From: Pseudomonas caspiana
GTDB lineage: Bacteria > Pseudomonadota > Gammaproteobacteria > Pseudomonadales > Pseudomonadaceae
Length of the DNA: 64,000 bases
Direction: 5' to 3'
Assembly (NCBI RefSeq): GCF_002158995.1
Contig: NZ_LOHF01000011.1
Span: forward strand, 62,001 to 126,000
The notes below the pieces were generated by a model. It had not been told where the DNA came from. It saw only the letters and a program-made list of their open reading frames with translations, and made no database searches. Within the stretch, counting starts at the first letter, position 1; each line of letters begins with the position of its first letter. A program made the translations under genes and the position numbers. Below are positions 27,063 through 37,133 of the stretch, in pieces.

Positions 27063-28196
27063 ATGAAAAGCCAAACCGTGCGCCGCTGGTCCTTTATCCA
27101 TACCTGGACGAGCCTGATCTGCACCCTGTTTCTGTTGATGCTGGCGCTGACCGGGCTGCCTTTGGTATTCAGCCATGAAATCGATCACCTGCTGGGCAAT
27201 TCGCCGGAATTCAAGGAAATGCCGGCCGACACACCGCACCTGAATCTGCAGCAACTGGTCGTGGCTGCCGAGGCCCATCGTCCGGGCGAGGTCATGCAGT
27301 ATTTCGGTTGGGAGGACGACGACCCGAACGGTGTGTGGGCGATCATGGCCAAAACGGCTGGGACAGAGCCCAACGATTCACACTCGTTCATGCTCGATTC
27401 ACGCACCGGCGAAGCCCTGGAGACGCCATCTGCCAATGGCGGTTTCATGATGGTCATGTTGCGTCTGCATGTGGACATGTACGCGGAGCTGCCCGGCAAG
27501 TTACTGCTGGCGTTCATGGGGCTGATGTTCGTGTTGGCGATTGTTTCCGGGACGGTGCTTTACGCGCCGTTCATGCGCAAACTCAAATTCGCCACCGTGC
27601 GCGTCGAAAAATCAATGCGCATGCGCTGGCTTGATCTGCACAACCTGATCGGCGTCGTCACCCTGACCTGGGCATTGGTGGTGGGCGTGACCGGAGTCAT
27701 CAGTGCCTGCGCCGACCTGTTGATCGCCTCGTGGCGCAACGACACGCTGGCCGCCATGATCGAACCTTATCGCGGTGCGCCGCCGCTGACTCAACTTGCC
27801 CCCGCAACGCGTCTGGGGGAGATCGCCGAATCCGCAGCGCCCGGTATGCAGATCGACTTCATTGCCTTCCCCGGAACGCGCTTCTCCAGCGAGCACCACT
27901 ATGGGGTGTTCATGAAAGGGAATACGCATCTGACGGCGCACTTGATGACGCCGGTGCTGATCGATGCGCAAACCCTGGACGTTACGGCGGTGGTCGAGCG
28001 GCCTTGGTATATGGATGCGTTGGGCATGTCCCAGCCGCTGCACTTTGGTGATTACGGCGGCATGCCGATGAAAGTGCTGTGGGCGGTGCTCGATGTGCTG
28101 ACGATCATTGTCCTGTCCAGCGGGCTGTATCTTTGGTGGGTACGCAGAAGGGCGGCACGGCCAGTCGATGCGCTGCCACAAGAGACGCTGCAATGA
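27063..28196 (+). CDS. PepSY-associated membrane protein
   Basis: 377 residues. It has about four membrane helices (SLICTLFLLMLALTGLPLVF, LLAFMGLMFVLAIVSGTVLY, IGVVTLTWALVVGVTGVISA, VLDVLTIIVLSSGLYLWWV), with periplasmic loops containing PepSY-like segments. The pattern HTWTSLICTLFLLMLALTG with later HNLIGVVTLTWALVVGVTG is typical of PepSY_TM proteins, which often act in iron reduction or metal uptake. ATG 27063 (MKSQTVRRWSF) follows GAAGAAGAG; an earlier TTG was discarded. It overlaps the next gene by 4 bases. Confidence 0.85.
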   Translation: MKSQTVRRWSFIHTWTSLICTLFLLMLALTGLPLVFSHEIDHLLGNSPEFKEMPADTPHLNLQQLVVAAEAHRPGEVMQYFGWEDDDPNGVWAIMAKTAGTEPNDSHSFMLDSRTGEALETPSANGGFMMVMLRLHVDMYAELPGKLLLAFMGLMFVLAIVSGTVLYAPFMRKLKFATVRVEKSMRMRWLDLHNLIGVVTLTWALVVGVTGVISACADLLIASWRNDTLAAMIEPYRGAPPLTQLAPATRLGEIAESAAPGMQIDFIAFPGTRFSSEHHYGVFMKGNTHLTAHLMTPVLIDAQTLDVTAVVERPWYMDALGMSQPLHFGDYGGMPMKVLWAVLDVLTIIVLSSGLYLWWVRRRAARPVDALPQETLQ

Positions 28197-28369
28197 AGCG
28201 TTCCACATTCTGGAAGACCTTTGCCGCGCCGGGAGTCATTGCCTTGCTGACCGGGCTGGGGCTTTTTGCTGCGTTGTTGGGGGATGGCTGGTGGGATGCA
28301 CTGGCCTGGCTGGGCATGGGCGTAGCCGCAGCGTTCAGCATCAGAGGCTTGCTGGCTCGCAAGTCCTGA
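28193..28369 (+). CDS. Small membrane protein coupled to the PepSY gene
   Basis: 58 residues, start overlapping the PepSY stop (ATGA). Two hydrophobic stretches (FAAPGVIALLTGLGLFAALLG and DALAWLGMGVAAAFSIRGLL) suggest a two-helix inner-membrane protein. I do not recognise a named family. Small proteins of this type often follow PepSY_TM genes, so a shared complex is plausible. Confidence 0.75.
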   Translation: MKRSTFWKTFAAPGVIALLTGLGLFAALLGDGWWDALAWLGMGVAAAFSIRGLLARKS

Positions 28370-28435
28370 AAGCAAATATTGCGGACCGCTGTGGCGCTGG
28401 CTAGTCTGATGGACTGTCTTATTCGAGGAACATCC

Positions 28436-29065
28436 ATGTCCGCGCCGACCATGACGTTGTACTACAACGCTGCTTCGCCGTTTGCCCGCAAGGTGATGCT
28501 TGTACTGCATGAAACCGGACAACTGAGCCGGGTGACGCTGCAACCGACTCTTCTGACGCCCGTCGCCCCGGTTGAAGAGCTGAATAACGACAATCCGGCG
28601 GGCAAGATACCGGCGTTAAGACTGGCTGATGGCAACGTCATCCACGACAGCCGGGTCATTCTCGATTACCTCGATCACCAGCATGTAGGCAATCCGTTGA
28701 TCCCTCGTGAAGGGTCGTCGCGCTGGCGGCGTCTGACCCTCGCTTCGCTGGCCGACGCTTTGATGGATGCTGCGTTACTGATTCGGTACGAGCAAGCGTT
28801 ACGCCCGGCGGAAAAGCACTGGGACGTCTGGCTTGATAATCAGCAAGAGAAGATCGAGCGCAGCCTCAGCTATTTCGAGCAGGAAGCGATAACTGAACTC
28901 AGCACCTCTTTTGACGTGGCATCCATCAGCGTCGCCGCGGCGCTAGGTTACATCGACTTCCGCCAGCCGGACCTGGCTTGGCGCAGCCGCTATCCGCGTT
29001 TGGCCAACTGGTACTTTGAAGTCAGCCAGAGACCGTCGATGCAGGCGACCCAGCCTTCGGTTTGA
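28436..29065 (+). CDS. Glutathione S-transferase family protein
   Basis: 209 residues. The N-terminal thioredoxin-like domain (LYYNAASPFARKVMLVLHE) and the glutathione-binding turn NPAGKIPALRLADGNVIHDSRVI are clear. A helical C-terminal domain contains FDVASISVAAALGYIDFRQ, as in bacterial GSTs. The substrate is unknown. GAGGAA lies 5 bases before ATG 28436. It is probably transcribed alone. Confidence 0.9.
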   Translation: MSAPTMTLYYNAASPFARKVMLVLHETGQLSRVTLQPTLLTPVAPVEELNNDNPAGKIPALRLADGNVIHDSRVILDYLDHQHVGNPLIPREGSSRWRRLTLASLADALMDAALLIRYEQALRPAEKHWDVWLDNQQEKIERSLSYFEQEAITELSTSFDVASISVAAALGYIDFRQPDLAWRSRYPRLANWYFEVSQRPSMQATQPSV

Positions 29066-29089
29066 AGGAACCGATAAGTTGACCCCAAT

Positions 29090-29182
29090 CTGTAGGAGCT
29101 CACCGAGGTTACGAGGCCAGCGATAGCGGTATTTCTGCCACTCCACTATCGCTGGCCTCGTAACCTCGGTGAGCTCCTGCAG
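29090..29182. repeat. Long near-perfect inverted repeat with GTAGGAGCTC ends
   Basis: Arms of about 40 bases (CTGTAGGAGCTCACCGAGG.. and mirror, one end TGCAG for TACAG). The core (GAGGCCAGCGATAGCGG) is shared with the elements at 6579 and 36996. It lies between two convergent genes. Confidence 0.85.
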
Positions 29183-29224
29183 GTACACCGCGATGCCAGA
29201 GTCAGGTGAGTCAATCAGCGTTGA

Positions 29225-31069
29225 TCACCCATCAATCACCTTGCGATAAAACGCCCACTCCTTCGTCAATGCATCTGCCTGGTTGATCGCCTTGCGGAAG
29301 CCGTGGTGTTCGTCGGCGTAAAAATGCCCTTCAGCCACAACGCCTCGGGATTTCAGGGCCATCAGCATGGCGCGGGTTTGTTCAGGGACGACCACGGCGT
29401 CGAGCTCGCCCTGGAAGAAAATCACCGGCACCTGAATCTCGGCGGCATGTAGCAGCGGCGTGCGAGCGTGATAGCGGTCGATGTCCTCTTCCGGATCGCC
29501 GATCAGCCAATCCAGATAATCGCTTTCGAATTTATGCGTGGCTTTGGCCAGCGCCAGTGGATCGCTGACGCCATACAGGCTGGCACCGGCGCGGAAGACT
29601 TTCTTGAACGCCAGCGCGCACAGGGTCGTATAACCCCCGGCACTGCCGCCGCGGATAAACGCTTGATCCGGATTGATCAGTCCACGTCCCGCCAGGTGAG
29701 CAACCACCGCGCAGGCATCTTCCACATCGGCCACACCCCAGTTCAGGTGCAGGCTCTGGCGATATTCCCGGCCGTAACCGGTGCTGCCGCGATAGTTGAG
29801 GTCCGCCACGGCAAAGCCGCGCTGGGTCCAGTACTGGATTTTCGGATCAAGCACCGGGTAGCAGGCCGAGGTCGGTCCGCCGTGGACAAACACCACCAGC
29901 GGCGGCGCGCCGACAGCATTCATGGCCGGATAGAAATAACCGTGAGCTTCACCGTCGCCACTCTTGTAGCTCAGGGCTTGCGGACGGCTGATCTGTTCGG
30001 CCGGCAGGGGGGCAACACCACCGGCCAGGACCTGAACGCTATGATCTTTGCGACTGATCGCCAGCACCGCGGAAGGGCTGGTCGCTGAGGCCGCGATGCA
30101 ATAGACGTATTGATCATCCAGCGCCAGGCTGCGGAAGCGGCTGTACTCACCGCTGAAGTCCTCCAGCGTGCCGTGGGAGTCGCGCATTCCCAACACTCCG
30201 GTTCCATTCTCGGACCAAGTGCCAAGGTAGGCACCGTGGGGCAGCGGCAACCAACTGCGACCGCCTAGCTGCCACGGCGCTGGCGCATGATCGGCGTCGG
30301 ACGCCTTGAGGTGGGTCAGGCCGAATGAGCCTTCCACACAAGGCTGCCAGAAACCGCCTTGATCGCTCAGACAATACAAACGTCCCGTGGCGTCAAAACG
30401 CGCTTGCTGAATGGACTCCTCATCCCGGTCGCCCGCCAGACAGCGTGGCTCGGACCAACCGCCCGCCGCCTGACGCTTGCTGCTCATCAACAACGTGCTG
30501 GTCCAGGGCTGGTGCGGCTTCTGCCATTCAATCCAGGCCAGACGCTGACCGTCAGGGCTGAGGGTCGGCGACGCATAGAAATCCGCCCCACGCGCCAGTA
30601 CCAGACGCTTGCCATTGGCGACGTCAATGCTGACCAGTTGGTGGATGTCCTTATCTTCTTCAACAGCAAGAATCTGCCCGCTGGCGAACACCAGGTCACC
30701 GTAGCGTTTCTTGCCGGTGGTGATGGCTTCAGGCAGACCCTCGCCTTCGAACTCATCAAACACCAAGGGCTGGCGATAGAGCTGCTGATCGCTTTCGTTG
30801 ACGAACACCAACGCATCGTCAGTCAGGCAGAACGAGCCACCGCCGTATTCATACACTCGGCTGCGCACGCTGAAGCCATCGGGTGTCAGGCAGGTTTTAT
30901 TGCCCTCAAACCAGCGCCAGATGCGGCTCGCGCCATCCTCAGGCCGGTATTCATTCCAGAACAAGCCCAGCGGGTTGACTGCCAGCTCGGCGAAGTCGAC
31001 TCCGGCGGCGACCGCCTGGGCTGCGGTGAACGTGTCAGGATTTGGCGATGAGGCGCGAGTTTCTGTCAT
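29225..31069 (-). CDS. S9 prolyl-oligopeptidase-family peptidase of the pqq cluster
   Basis: 614 residues. A beta-propeller-like N-terminal part precedes an alpha/beta-hydrolase domain. The catalytic Ser is in [14 protein letters not shown], Asp in [15 protein letters not shown] and His in [26 protein letters not shown] is the oxyanion segment. It follows pqqE with about 35 bases of overlap, the position of a peptidase gene in other Pseudomonas pqq clusters. It may help process PqqA or its products (inference). Alternative starts are 31105 and 31132. Confidence 0.88.
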   Translation of the reverse strand: MTETRASSPNPDTFTAAQAVAAGVDFAELAVNPLGLFWNEYRPEDGASRIWRWFEGNKTCLTPDGFSVRSRVYEYGGGSFCLTDDALVFVNESDQQLYRQPLVFDEFEGEGLPEAITTGKKRYGDLVFASGQILAVEEDKDIHQLVSIDVANGKRLVLARGADFYASPTLSPDGQRLAWIEWQKPHQPWTSTLLMSSKRQAAGGWSEPRCLAGDRDEESIQQARFDATGRLYCLSDQGGFWQPCVEGSFGLTHLKASDADHAPAPWQLGGRSWLPLPHGAYLGTWSENGTGVLGMRDSHGTLEDFSGEYSRFRSLALDDQYVYCIAASATSPSAVLAISRKDHSVQVLAGGVAPLPAEQISRPQALSYKSGDGEAHGYFYPAMNAVGAPPLVVFVHGGPTSACYPVLDPKIQYWTQRGFAVADLNYRGSTGYGREYRQSLHLNWGVADVEDACAVVAHLAGRGLINPDQAFIRGGSAGGYTTLCALAFKKVFRAGASLYGVSDPLALAKATHKFESDYLDWLIGDPEEDIDRYHARTPLLHAAEIQVPVIFFQGELDAVVVPEQTRAMLMALKSRGVVAEGHFYADEHHGFRKAINQADALTKEWAFYRKVIDG

Positions 31070-32201
31070 TGCGAAAGGCCAGCTGCTCAATTGTTTGGGT
31101 AGCATATTCGGCTTCTTTTCGAGCCTGCACAATCATCCCGTGATGAGGCGATTTACTGCACACCGGATCGGCATTGGCGGCGTCGCCGGTGAGCATGAAT
31201 GCCTGACAACGGCAGCCGCCGAAATCCTTTTCTTTTTCATCGCAGGAGCGGCACGGTTCAGGCATCCAGTCGTAACCACGGAAACGGTTGAAACCGAACG
31301 AGTCGTACCAGATGTGCTGCATCGTATGGTCGCGAACGTTGGGGAACTGCACCGGCATTTGCCGCGCACCATGGCACGGCAGGGCGGTGCCATCCGGGGT
31401 CACGGTGAGGAAGATATTGCCCCAGCCGTTCATGCAGGCTTTGGGACGTTCCTCGTAGTAATCCGGGGTGACGAAGATCAGTTTGCAGGGATGGTTTTCG
31501 GCGGCGAGCTTGTCGCGGTATTCATTGGTGACACGCTCGGCACGAACCAGTTGATCCTTGGTGGGCAGTAAGCCTTGGCGGTTCAGGTGCGCCCAGCCGT
31601 AGAACTGACAGGTCGCCAGCTCGACGAAGTCCGCTTCGAGGGCGATGCACAGCTCGATAATTTTATCGATCTTGTCGATGTTGTGCCGGTGGGTGACGAA
31701 ATTCAGCACCATCGGGTAGCCGTGCTTCTTGACCGCACGAGCCATTTCCAGCTTTTGCGCAAAAGCTTTTTTCGAGCCTGCGAGCATGTTGTTCACTTGC
31801 TCATCGCTGGCCTGGAAACTGATCTGGATGTGGTCGAGCCCGGCGTCCTTGAAGTCGATGATCTTCTGTTCGGTCAGACCAATACCCGAGGTAATCAGGT
31901 TGGTGTAGTAACCGAGCCGCCGGGCTTCGCGGATAAGCTCAGCCAGATCCTGACGCACCAGCGGTTCGCCGCCTGAGAAGCCAATCTGCGCCGCCCCCAT
32001 CTGCCGCGCTTCGGCCATGACCTTGAACCATTGCTCGGTGGTCAGCTCCTGACCTTGCTTGGCGAAGTCCAATGGGTTCGAGCAATACGGGCATTGCAGC
32101 GGGCAGCGATAGGTCAGTTCGGCCAGCAGCCAAAGCGGCAGACCGACCGCGGGCTTGGGCGGAATCTTGATGGCTGACTCGACCGGGGTCGACTCAGGCA
32201 A
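31035..32201 (-). CDS. pqqE: PqqA peptide cyclase (radical SAM) PqqE
   Basis: 388 residues from a TTG start at 32201, which overlaps the pqqD stop by 8 bases. The frame stays open to an ATG at 32249, but that would overlap pqqD by 56 bases. The radical SAM cluster is C33-xxx-C37-xx-C40 ([11 protein letters not shown]). Auxiliary cluster cysteines are in [18 protein letters not shown], the SPASM region. It forms the Glu-Tyr carbon-carbon bond in PqqA, presented by PqqD. Confidence 0.96.
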   Translation of the reverse strand: MPESTPVESAIKIPPKPAVGLPLWLLAELTYRCPLQCPYCSNPLDFAKQGQELTTEQWFKVMAEARQMGAAQIGFSGGEPLVRQDLAELIREARRLGYYTNLITSGIGLTEQKIIDFKDAGLDHIQISFQASDEQVNNMLAGSKKAFAQKLEMARAVKKHGYPMVLNFVTHRHNIDKIDKIIELCIALEADFVELATCQFYGWAHLNRQGLLPTKDQLVRAERVTNEYRDKLAAENHPCKLIFVTPDYYEERPKACMNGWGNIFLTVTPDGTALPCHGARQMPVQFPNVRDHTMQHIWYDSFGFNRFRGYDWMPEPCRSCDEKEKDFGGCRCQAFMLTGDAANADPVCSKSPHHGMIVQARKEAEYATQTIEQLAFRNDRNSRLIAKS

Positions 32202-32469
32202 GTTCGATCCAGTGTTCGCCACGGGCGACCTCCATGAATTGCTCGACATCGCTGCCGAGCTCGGGAAAGCCCGGAAACTGCTGGTTCAGGGCTTCAATGA
32301 TGGCCGCCACATTGCGCTGGCCATCGATCAGGCCACCAATCGCGCTGGCACTTTCATTGAGTTTAATCATGCCTTCCGGGTAGAGCAGCACGTGGCCGTT
32401 TTGCGCCGGTTCAAACTGGTAGCGGTAGCCCCGACGCCAGCTTGGGACTTGTTGTCGATCAAAGCTCAT
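32194..32469 (-). CDS. pqqD: PqqA-binding chaperone PqqD
   Basis: 91 residues, the normal size. It has the PqqD features [26 protein letters not shown] and then [13 protein letters not shown]. It delivers the PqqA precursor peptide to PqqE. ATGA overlap with pqqC and overlap with pqqE show tight translational coupling. Confidence 0.96.
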   Translation of the reverse strand: MSFDRQQVPSWRRGYRYQFEPAQNGHVLLYPEGMIKLNESASAIGGLIDGQRNVAAIIEALNQQFPGFPELGSDVEQFMEVARGEHWIELA

Positions 32470-33221
32470 AGGGCAATCCCCTTATGCCAGACCCGTTGGT
32501 CGGTCACGCTGTGATAAGGCGGGCGGTTCAGCTCGTAGGCCATGCTCATGGCGTCCAGCATGCTCCACAAAATGTCGAGTTTGAACTGCAGGATTTCCAG
32601 CATGCGCTGCTGGCCTTCATAAGTCGTGTAGTGCTGCAGGGTGATGGTCAGGCCGTGCTCCACATCGCGACGCGCCTGGCTCAGCCGGGTACGGAAATAC
32701 TCGTAGCCGGCTGGATCGATCCACGGGTAATGCTGCGGCCAGCTGTCCAGACGTGACTGGTGGATCTGCGGGGCGAACAGCTCTGTTAGCGAGCTGCTGG
32801 CGGCTTCCTGCCAGTTGGCGCGGCGAGCAAAGTTGACGTAGGCGTCTACGGCGAAACGTACGCCGGGCAGGACCAGTTCCTGGGAGCGCAACTGATCCGG
32901 GTCCAGGCCAACGGCCTGGCCCAAACGCAACCAGGCTTCAATGCCACCGTCTTCGCCGGGCGCACCGTCGTGATCCAGCAGGCGCTGAATCCACTCACGA
33001 CGAATTTCACGGTCCGGGCAGTTGGCAAGAATGGCGGCATCCTTGAGCGGGATGTTGACCTGGTAGTAAAAACGGTTGGCGACCCAGCCCTGAATCTGTT
33101 CGCGGGTCGCACGGCCTTCATACATCGCCACGTGGTACGGGTGATGGATGTGGTAGTACGCGCCTTTGGCACGCAAAGCCTGTTCGAATTCAGCGGGGGA
33201 CAGCGGCGTTGCTTCGCTCAT
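32466..33221 (-). CDS. pqqC: Pyrroloquinoline-quinone synthase PqqC
   Basis: 251 residues, TenA-like all-helical oxidase that performs the last ring closure and eight-electron oxidation to PQQ. Motifs are [61 protein letters not shown] and [21 protein letters not shown] 33221 ([16 protein letters not shown]) was preferred over an upstream in-frame ATG. A REP element separates it from pqqB. Confidence 0.97.
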   Translation of the reverse strand: MSEATPLSPAEFEQALRAKGAYYHIHHPYHVAMYEGRATREQIQGWVANRFYYQVNIPLKDAAILANCPDREIRREWIQRLLDHDGAPGEDGGIEAWLRLGQAVGLDPDQLRSQELVLPGVRFAVDAYVNFARRANWQEAASSSLTELFAPQIHQSRLDSWPQHYPWIDPAGYEYFRTRLSQARRDVEHGLTITLQHYTTYEGQQRMLEILQFKLDILWSMLDAMSMAYELNRPPYHSVTDQRVWHKGIAL

Positions 33222-33263
33222 TTTGGCTCCTGTAACAATACATCTCTTTCTGAATGACTCGAC

Positions 33264-33366
33264 CTGTGGGAGCGGTGCTTGCCCGCGATAAGGCTGGACG
33301 CGGTTCACTTTAATCGAGGTGTCTTTATCGTCGGAATGCCGCCCAGACCAAGCACCGCTCCCACAG
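33264..33366. repeat. Imperfect REP pair inside the pqq operon
   Basis: CTGTGGGAGCGGTGCTTG at the left and CAAGCACCGCTCCCACAG at the right, with a ~65-base middle that has lost most pairing. It lies between pqqB and pqqC, which are normally nearly adjacent. Confidence 0.8.
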
Positions 33367-33383
33367 GTCAGTATTCAAAGCTC

Positions 33384-34295
33384 TTACAACTCAATACTCA
33401 TCCCATCAAACGCCACTTCAACGTTACGCCGAGCAAGCTCCGCGCGCTCGGGCGAGTCTTCGTCGAGGATCGGGTTAGTGTTATTGATGTGGATAAGCAC
33501 CTTGCGCTGTTTCGGCAGATGCTCCAGCACTTCAAGCATGCCGCCAGGGCCGTTTTGTGCCAGATGGCCCATTTCAGTACCCGTTCGCGTACCGACGCCA
33601 CGACGCTGCATCTCATCGTCGTCCCACATCGTGCCGTCCACCAGCAAGCAGTCAGCGGCGACCATTTTTTCCATCAGCGCATCATCAACCTTGCCCAGCC
33701 CCGGCGCATAGAACAGCTTGCCGCCGGTCTTGAGGTCTTCAACCATCAGGCCGATGTTGTCACCCGGATGCGGATCGAAGCGATGCGGCGAATAGGGCGG
33801 CGCGGCGCTGCGCAGCGGGAATGGCGTGAAGCGCAGGTTAGGGCATGCAGGAATCACGAAACTGCCTTCCAGCTCGATCCGGTTCCAGATCAGACCGCCG
33901 TTCCAGTGCTTGAGCATGTTGAACAACGGGAAGCCAGTGCTCAGGTCTTCGTGAACCATGTCGGTACACCAGACCTGATGCGGGCAACCTTCGCGCAAGC
34001 TGAGCAGGCCGGTGGTGTGGTCGATCTGGCTGTCCATCAGGATGATTGCGCTGATCCCGGTGTCCCGCAGGGCGCGGCCCGGTTGCATAGGACCAAAGCC
34101 AGCAAGCTGTGCGCGAATGTCTGGAGAGGCGTTGCACAACACCCAGTTGATGCCATCGTCAGAGAGCGCGATGGACGATTGGGTCCGGGCATGAGCCCGC
34201 AGGCTACCGTCGCGAAAACCGGCGCAGTTCGCGCAATTGCAGTTCCACTGCGGAAAACCGCCGCCAGCAGCGGAACCTAGAATCTGGATGTACAT
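33384..34295 (-). CDS. pqqB: PQQ biosynthesis protein PqqB
   Basis: 303 residues, metallo-beta-lactamase fold. The N-terminus [20 protein letters not shown] and the motif [16 protein letters not shown] are diagnostic, and a [18 protein letters not shown] segment follows. It hydroxylates the PqqA-derived glutamyl-tyrosine precursor. ATG 34295 is chosen; the frame opens earlier across the pqqA-pqqB hairpin. Confidence 0.97.
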   Translation of the reverse strand: MYIQILGSAAGGGFPQWNCNCANCAGFRDGSLRAHARTQSSIALSDDGINWVLCNASPDIRAQLAGFGPMQPGRALRDTGISAIILMDSQIDHTTGLLSLREGCPHQVWCTDMVHEDLSTGFPLFNMLKHWNGGLIWNRIELEGSFVIPACPNLRFTPFPLRSAAPPYSPHRFDPHPGDNIGLMVEDLKTGGKLFYAPGLGKVDDALMEKMVAADCLLVDGTMWDDDEMQRRGVGTRTGTEMGHLAQNGPGGMLEVLEHLPKQRKVLIHINNTNPILDEDSPERAELARRNVEVAFDGMSIEL

Positions 34296-34355
34296 GTCAG
34301 CTCCCTGGGGCGAGGCATGGAAAGGAGGATCTAAAAAGAAAAAACAGCTCACCAA

Positions 34356-34384
34356 TAAAAAAAGCCCCGGCGAACCGAGGCTTT
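34356..34384 (-). terminator. Terminator-like hairpin between pqqA and pqqB
   Basis: On the minus strand AAAGCCTCGG TTCG CCGGGGCTTT is followed by a T run. In pqq operons such a hairpin is thought to give more pqqA than downstream transcript. Confidence 0.75.
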
Positions 34385-34398
34385 GCACCGCGTTGTAA

Positions 34399-34470
34399 TC
34401 AACGGCTAGCGAAGTACATGGTGACTTCGAAACCGATACGCAGATCAGTGTAAGCAGGTTTAGTCCACAT
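34399..34470 (-). CDS. pqqA: PQQ precursor peptide PqqA
   Basis: 23 residues, starting [17 protein letters not shown]. The cross-linked residues of the family are present: Glu15 and Tyr19 in E-V-T-M-Y. The peptide is the backbone from which PQQ is built. It is too short for usual gene callers. GGAG lies 8 bases upstream of the start. The 34471-34623 gap before it holds its likely promoter; I cannot define -35/-10 elements with confidence. Confidence 0.97.
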   Translation of the reverse strand: MWTKPAYTDLRIGFEVTMYFASR

Positions 34471-34623
34471 AAAAGACTCCTTCTGGGTGATTGCAGCGGT
34501 GGGTGGTAAATCGTTAGTACACCTGCGACGGCATACGTTCGATGGTTAGGAAGCTATGTTACTTAATTTAACAAATTCTGGCTGTCGGATTAGTGAACAA
34601 AGCTTTTGCAGCTTTGGTAACGA

Positions 34624-36912
34624 TCACGCGGCGTGCCATGGTTTTTTCGGGCTGTTGGTCAGGCAGAGCCAGCCGCCGATTGCATGCTGAAGGCTAGCAG
34701 CGGCCTGCAACACAGTGTGCCTGCCGAGGTTTCTTAATGTTTCATGCAGCGCCGACATAAATCGTTCGTCGCGGCCCGCCAGATGCGCCTGCCAGCGTAG
34801 CTCTGCGGCTTGCGGGGCTTCCATGGCGTTGATGTCCAGTTGTGCGATAAGGGCGTCAGTTTGAGCGGCCATATCCACTTCGTTTATCCAGCGCGGTAGA
34901 TCGTTCAGGAATTGTTCAATGTGCTCGACCAACTGCGGCACCGAGGCGTTAGGTGACTGGGCGCCGAAAAGTATTCCCGTTCGTCCGGCGATCTGTCGCA
35001 GGCCGCTGAATACCGCATAACCCAGTTGCAGCTCGACCCTTAGGCGCTGGTAGAACGGGCCTTGTGCCAGATGCGCCAATAATCGCCAGGCGGCTTCGTC
35101 GACGATGGACGAAGAGGGCGCGGGGCAGAACAGCAGCACGGCGGCTTCCGAGGCGTGTGGCGCGGCGGCTTGCCAATGTTTACCGGGTGCCAGTGCTGGC
35201 GCTTGCAGTGTTTGCTCGTCGCGCTGGCCCGGCGTACTGAGTAATACGGTGTTCAGCGCGTGGATCGTTTCCTGTGCAAGGCCTGAGGTGAAGCTGATCC
35301 ACTGCGTCGCTGGCCAGAAAGCTTGAACATCGGTGGTTTCACAGGCGGGGGCTGCGTTCAGAAAGCAATCGGGCAGCGCTTTGAGCAACTGTCGAATGGG
35401 AATCAGAGCGGGTTCATCGCTCGGCTGGCTCAGGTACGCCAGTGCCGAATCGTCCGGAGCGCTCAGCCGTTGTAACGCATGCTTCAGGATATCCGGCATG
35501 GGAGCGTCTAGGCCGGTCAGCTTGAGTTGCCAGTAACGGCCGTAAGCACTGAGCTCAAGACTGACGCCTGATTGCTTGGCATCTCGAGCGAGAGCCTTCA
35601 GGCTTTGATCAAACATCCGCCACAGCGTCGGCTGTGGGGCGGGCAGTAACCAGCGCAGGTAAAGCGCGCCTTCGTGGCCATTGCTCGGTACGTTCAGGAA
35701 TGGGTTGGGTTTCGGGAACTGCCAATGGGTTTCTGGAGGTCGTGTGTTCGGTTGAATCTGCTCCAGCAAAGCGATCAGCGCTGTACAGCCTTTCTTGGAC
35801 AGGCCTTTTGGCAGGTTGCGGGCGTGGTAGTGCGCTAGCTCAAGAGGGGAGCTGACATCCAGGTGCCGTTGCTGAAGGCGGTTGTAGTCGTCGCGCAGGG
35901 ATGACCAATGGGTTTTGAAAGCGCAGATCCAATCCAGAATCAGCGTTGACGCCATCGCGAGCAAGCTCACTCCTACAGATGAATCACCATTTCCTGTAGG
36001 AGTGAGCTTGCTCGCGATGGTGTCGACTTTGATCAAAATCTGACCAGCAAACTCATAAACCACCTCCGCCTTTAACGCCTCAACCACCCCCTCCGCTCGA
36101 CTGCCATTCAGGCAATGACACAAAAACGCGGCAGCTTCATCCGCTCCCTCAGGCAAATCCTCACAGACCAGCAGCAGTTGCTGATCGGGGCTGACGAGTA
36201 TTCGACGCTCGTCATCCACCAGCTTAGGCGGGTGTGCTTGCGTGACCTTCACGCCACTGACCAGCCCTGCGCCATAACGCGTCGCCAGCTGTTTTAGCTC
36301 GTCCATTGACTGCGGTCCCGCCAGGCACAAGGTCATTTGCCCGGCCTGATAAAACCGCTGATAGAAAGCCTGTAACGCCTGCTGAAACGCCGGACGTGGC
36401 ACCGGCAAGCTGTAGCGGTTGCCTGCGTGAAATGCGCGTAGGGGATGGCGGGCAGAGATGCCTTCCAGCATCTGTATGTGCTGGCGCGCAGTGGCGTCTC
36501 GAGACCAGGCGATGAACTCGGCATGCAGGACTTCCCGCTCGCGCAGTTGGTCGGCCAGCGTCATGCGCGGGTGAGCGAGCATGTCGCAGAGACGTTCCAA
36601 TCCCTGAGCAAAGACCGGTTCGGGGAGCTCGAAAAAGAAATCAGTGGTTCGCTCGCGGGTGCTGGCGTTGATCTGCCCGCCATGACGCTGGACGAAAGTC
36701 ATTAGCTTTTCATCCCCGGCAAACCGATCGGTGCCGAGGAAGAACAGATGCTCCAGAAAATGCGCAAGCCCCGGCCATGCCGCCGACACATCATGACTAC
36801 CCGCCGCAACCCGCAACGAAGCGGCGCAGCGCTTGAGCCGCGGCGCATGGCACAACACGACATTCAGGCCGTTGGCGAGCGTCAGATGTTCGGTGGCGGG
36901 GGAGGCAGGCAT
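34624..36912 (-). CDS. pqqF: PqqF-type M16 zinc peptidase with internal REP pair
   Basis: 762 residues. The inverted zinc motif HxxEH is in WPGLAHFLEHLFFLGTDRF near residue 52, with the family's downstream acidic residue in LREREVLHAEFIAWSRD. PqqF-like M16 proteases are linked to PqqA processing. Residues 298-321 are encoded by a perfect 27-base inverted REP pair and read TIASKLTPTG...VGVSLLAMAS, which is repeat-derived peptide. The frame is kept because the insert is 69 bases. Whether the protease is active with this segment is open. It is upstream of pqqA. Confidence 0.9.
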   Translation of the reverse strand: MPASPATEHLTLANGLNVVLCHAPRLKRCAASLRVAAGSHDVSAAWPGLAHFLEHLFFLGTDRFAGDEKLMTFVQRHGGQINASTRERTTDFFFELPEPVFAQGLERLCDMLAHPRMTLADQLREREVLHAEFIAWSRDATARQHIQMLEGISARHPLRAFHAGNRYSLPVPRPAFQQALQAFYQRFYQAGQMTLCLAGPQSMDELKQLATRYGAGLVSGVKVTQAHPPKLVDDERRILVSPDQQLLLVCEDLPEGADEAAAFLCHCLNGSRAEGVVEALKAEVVYEFAGQILIKVDTIASKLTPTGNGDSSVGVSLLAMASTLILDWICAFKTHWSSLRDDYNRLQQRHLDVSSPLELAHYHARNLPKGLSKKGCTALIALLEQIQPNTRPPETHWQFPKPNPFLNVPSNGHEGALYLRWLLPAPQPTLWRMFDQSLKALARDAKQSGVSLELSAYGRYWQLKLTGLDAPMPDILKHALQRLSAPDDSALAYLSQPSDEPALIPIRQLLKALPDCFLNAAPACETTDVQAFWPATQWISFTSGLAQETIHALNTVLLSTPGQRDEQTLQAPALAPGKHWQAAAPHASEAAVLLFCPAPSSSIVDEAAWRLLAHLAQGPFYQRLRVELQLGYAVFSGLRQIAGRTGILFGAQSPNASVPQLVEHIEQFLNDLPRWINEVDMAAQTDALIAQLDINAMEAPQAAELRWQAHLAGRDERFMSALHETLRNLGRHTVLQAAASLQHAIGGWLCLTNSPKKPWHAA
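35952..36020. repeat. REP pair inside the pqqF reading frame
   Basis: A perfect 27-base inverted repeat (35952-35978 / 35994-36020) with a 15-base centre, GAGCTTGCTCGCGA family with TAGGAGTGAGC ends, identical in type to the pair at 10164. The arms face the opposite way to most pairs here: the GTAGGAG ends are innermost. Confidence 0.95.
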
Positions 36913-36995
36913 GGGCGTTCCGGGTGGCGTGATCAGGGCATGCTAGCGGAATTGGTTGTGCATGGCACCGCGCGGCTTCGCGGTAAACCATAGAC

Positions 36996-37086
36996 CTGTA
37001 GGAGCGCACGAGCACCGCGAGGCCGCGATGGCGGTATATCAGACAAGACGCCATCGCGGCCTCGCGGTGCTCGTGAGCTCCTACAG
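36996..37086. repeat. Long near-perfect inverted repeat with GTAGGAGC ends
   Basis: About 38-base arms (CTGTAGGAGCGCACGAGCACC.. and mirror) with core CGAGGCCGCGATGGCGG, between pqqF and davA. Confidence 0.85.
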
Positions 37087-37133
37087 AAAGTGCATTTCAA
37101 TTCAGTGATTTGTAAATCGTTAGAGGCTACAGT

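Noticed and set aside
34598..34622. Terminator after pqqF
   Set aside because: AAAGCT GCAAA AGCTTT on the minus strand is a weak six-base stem with a short T run; too poor to list as a feature.
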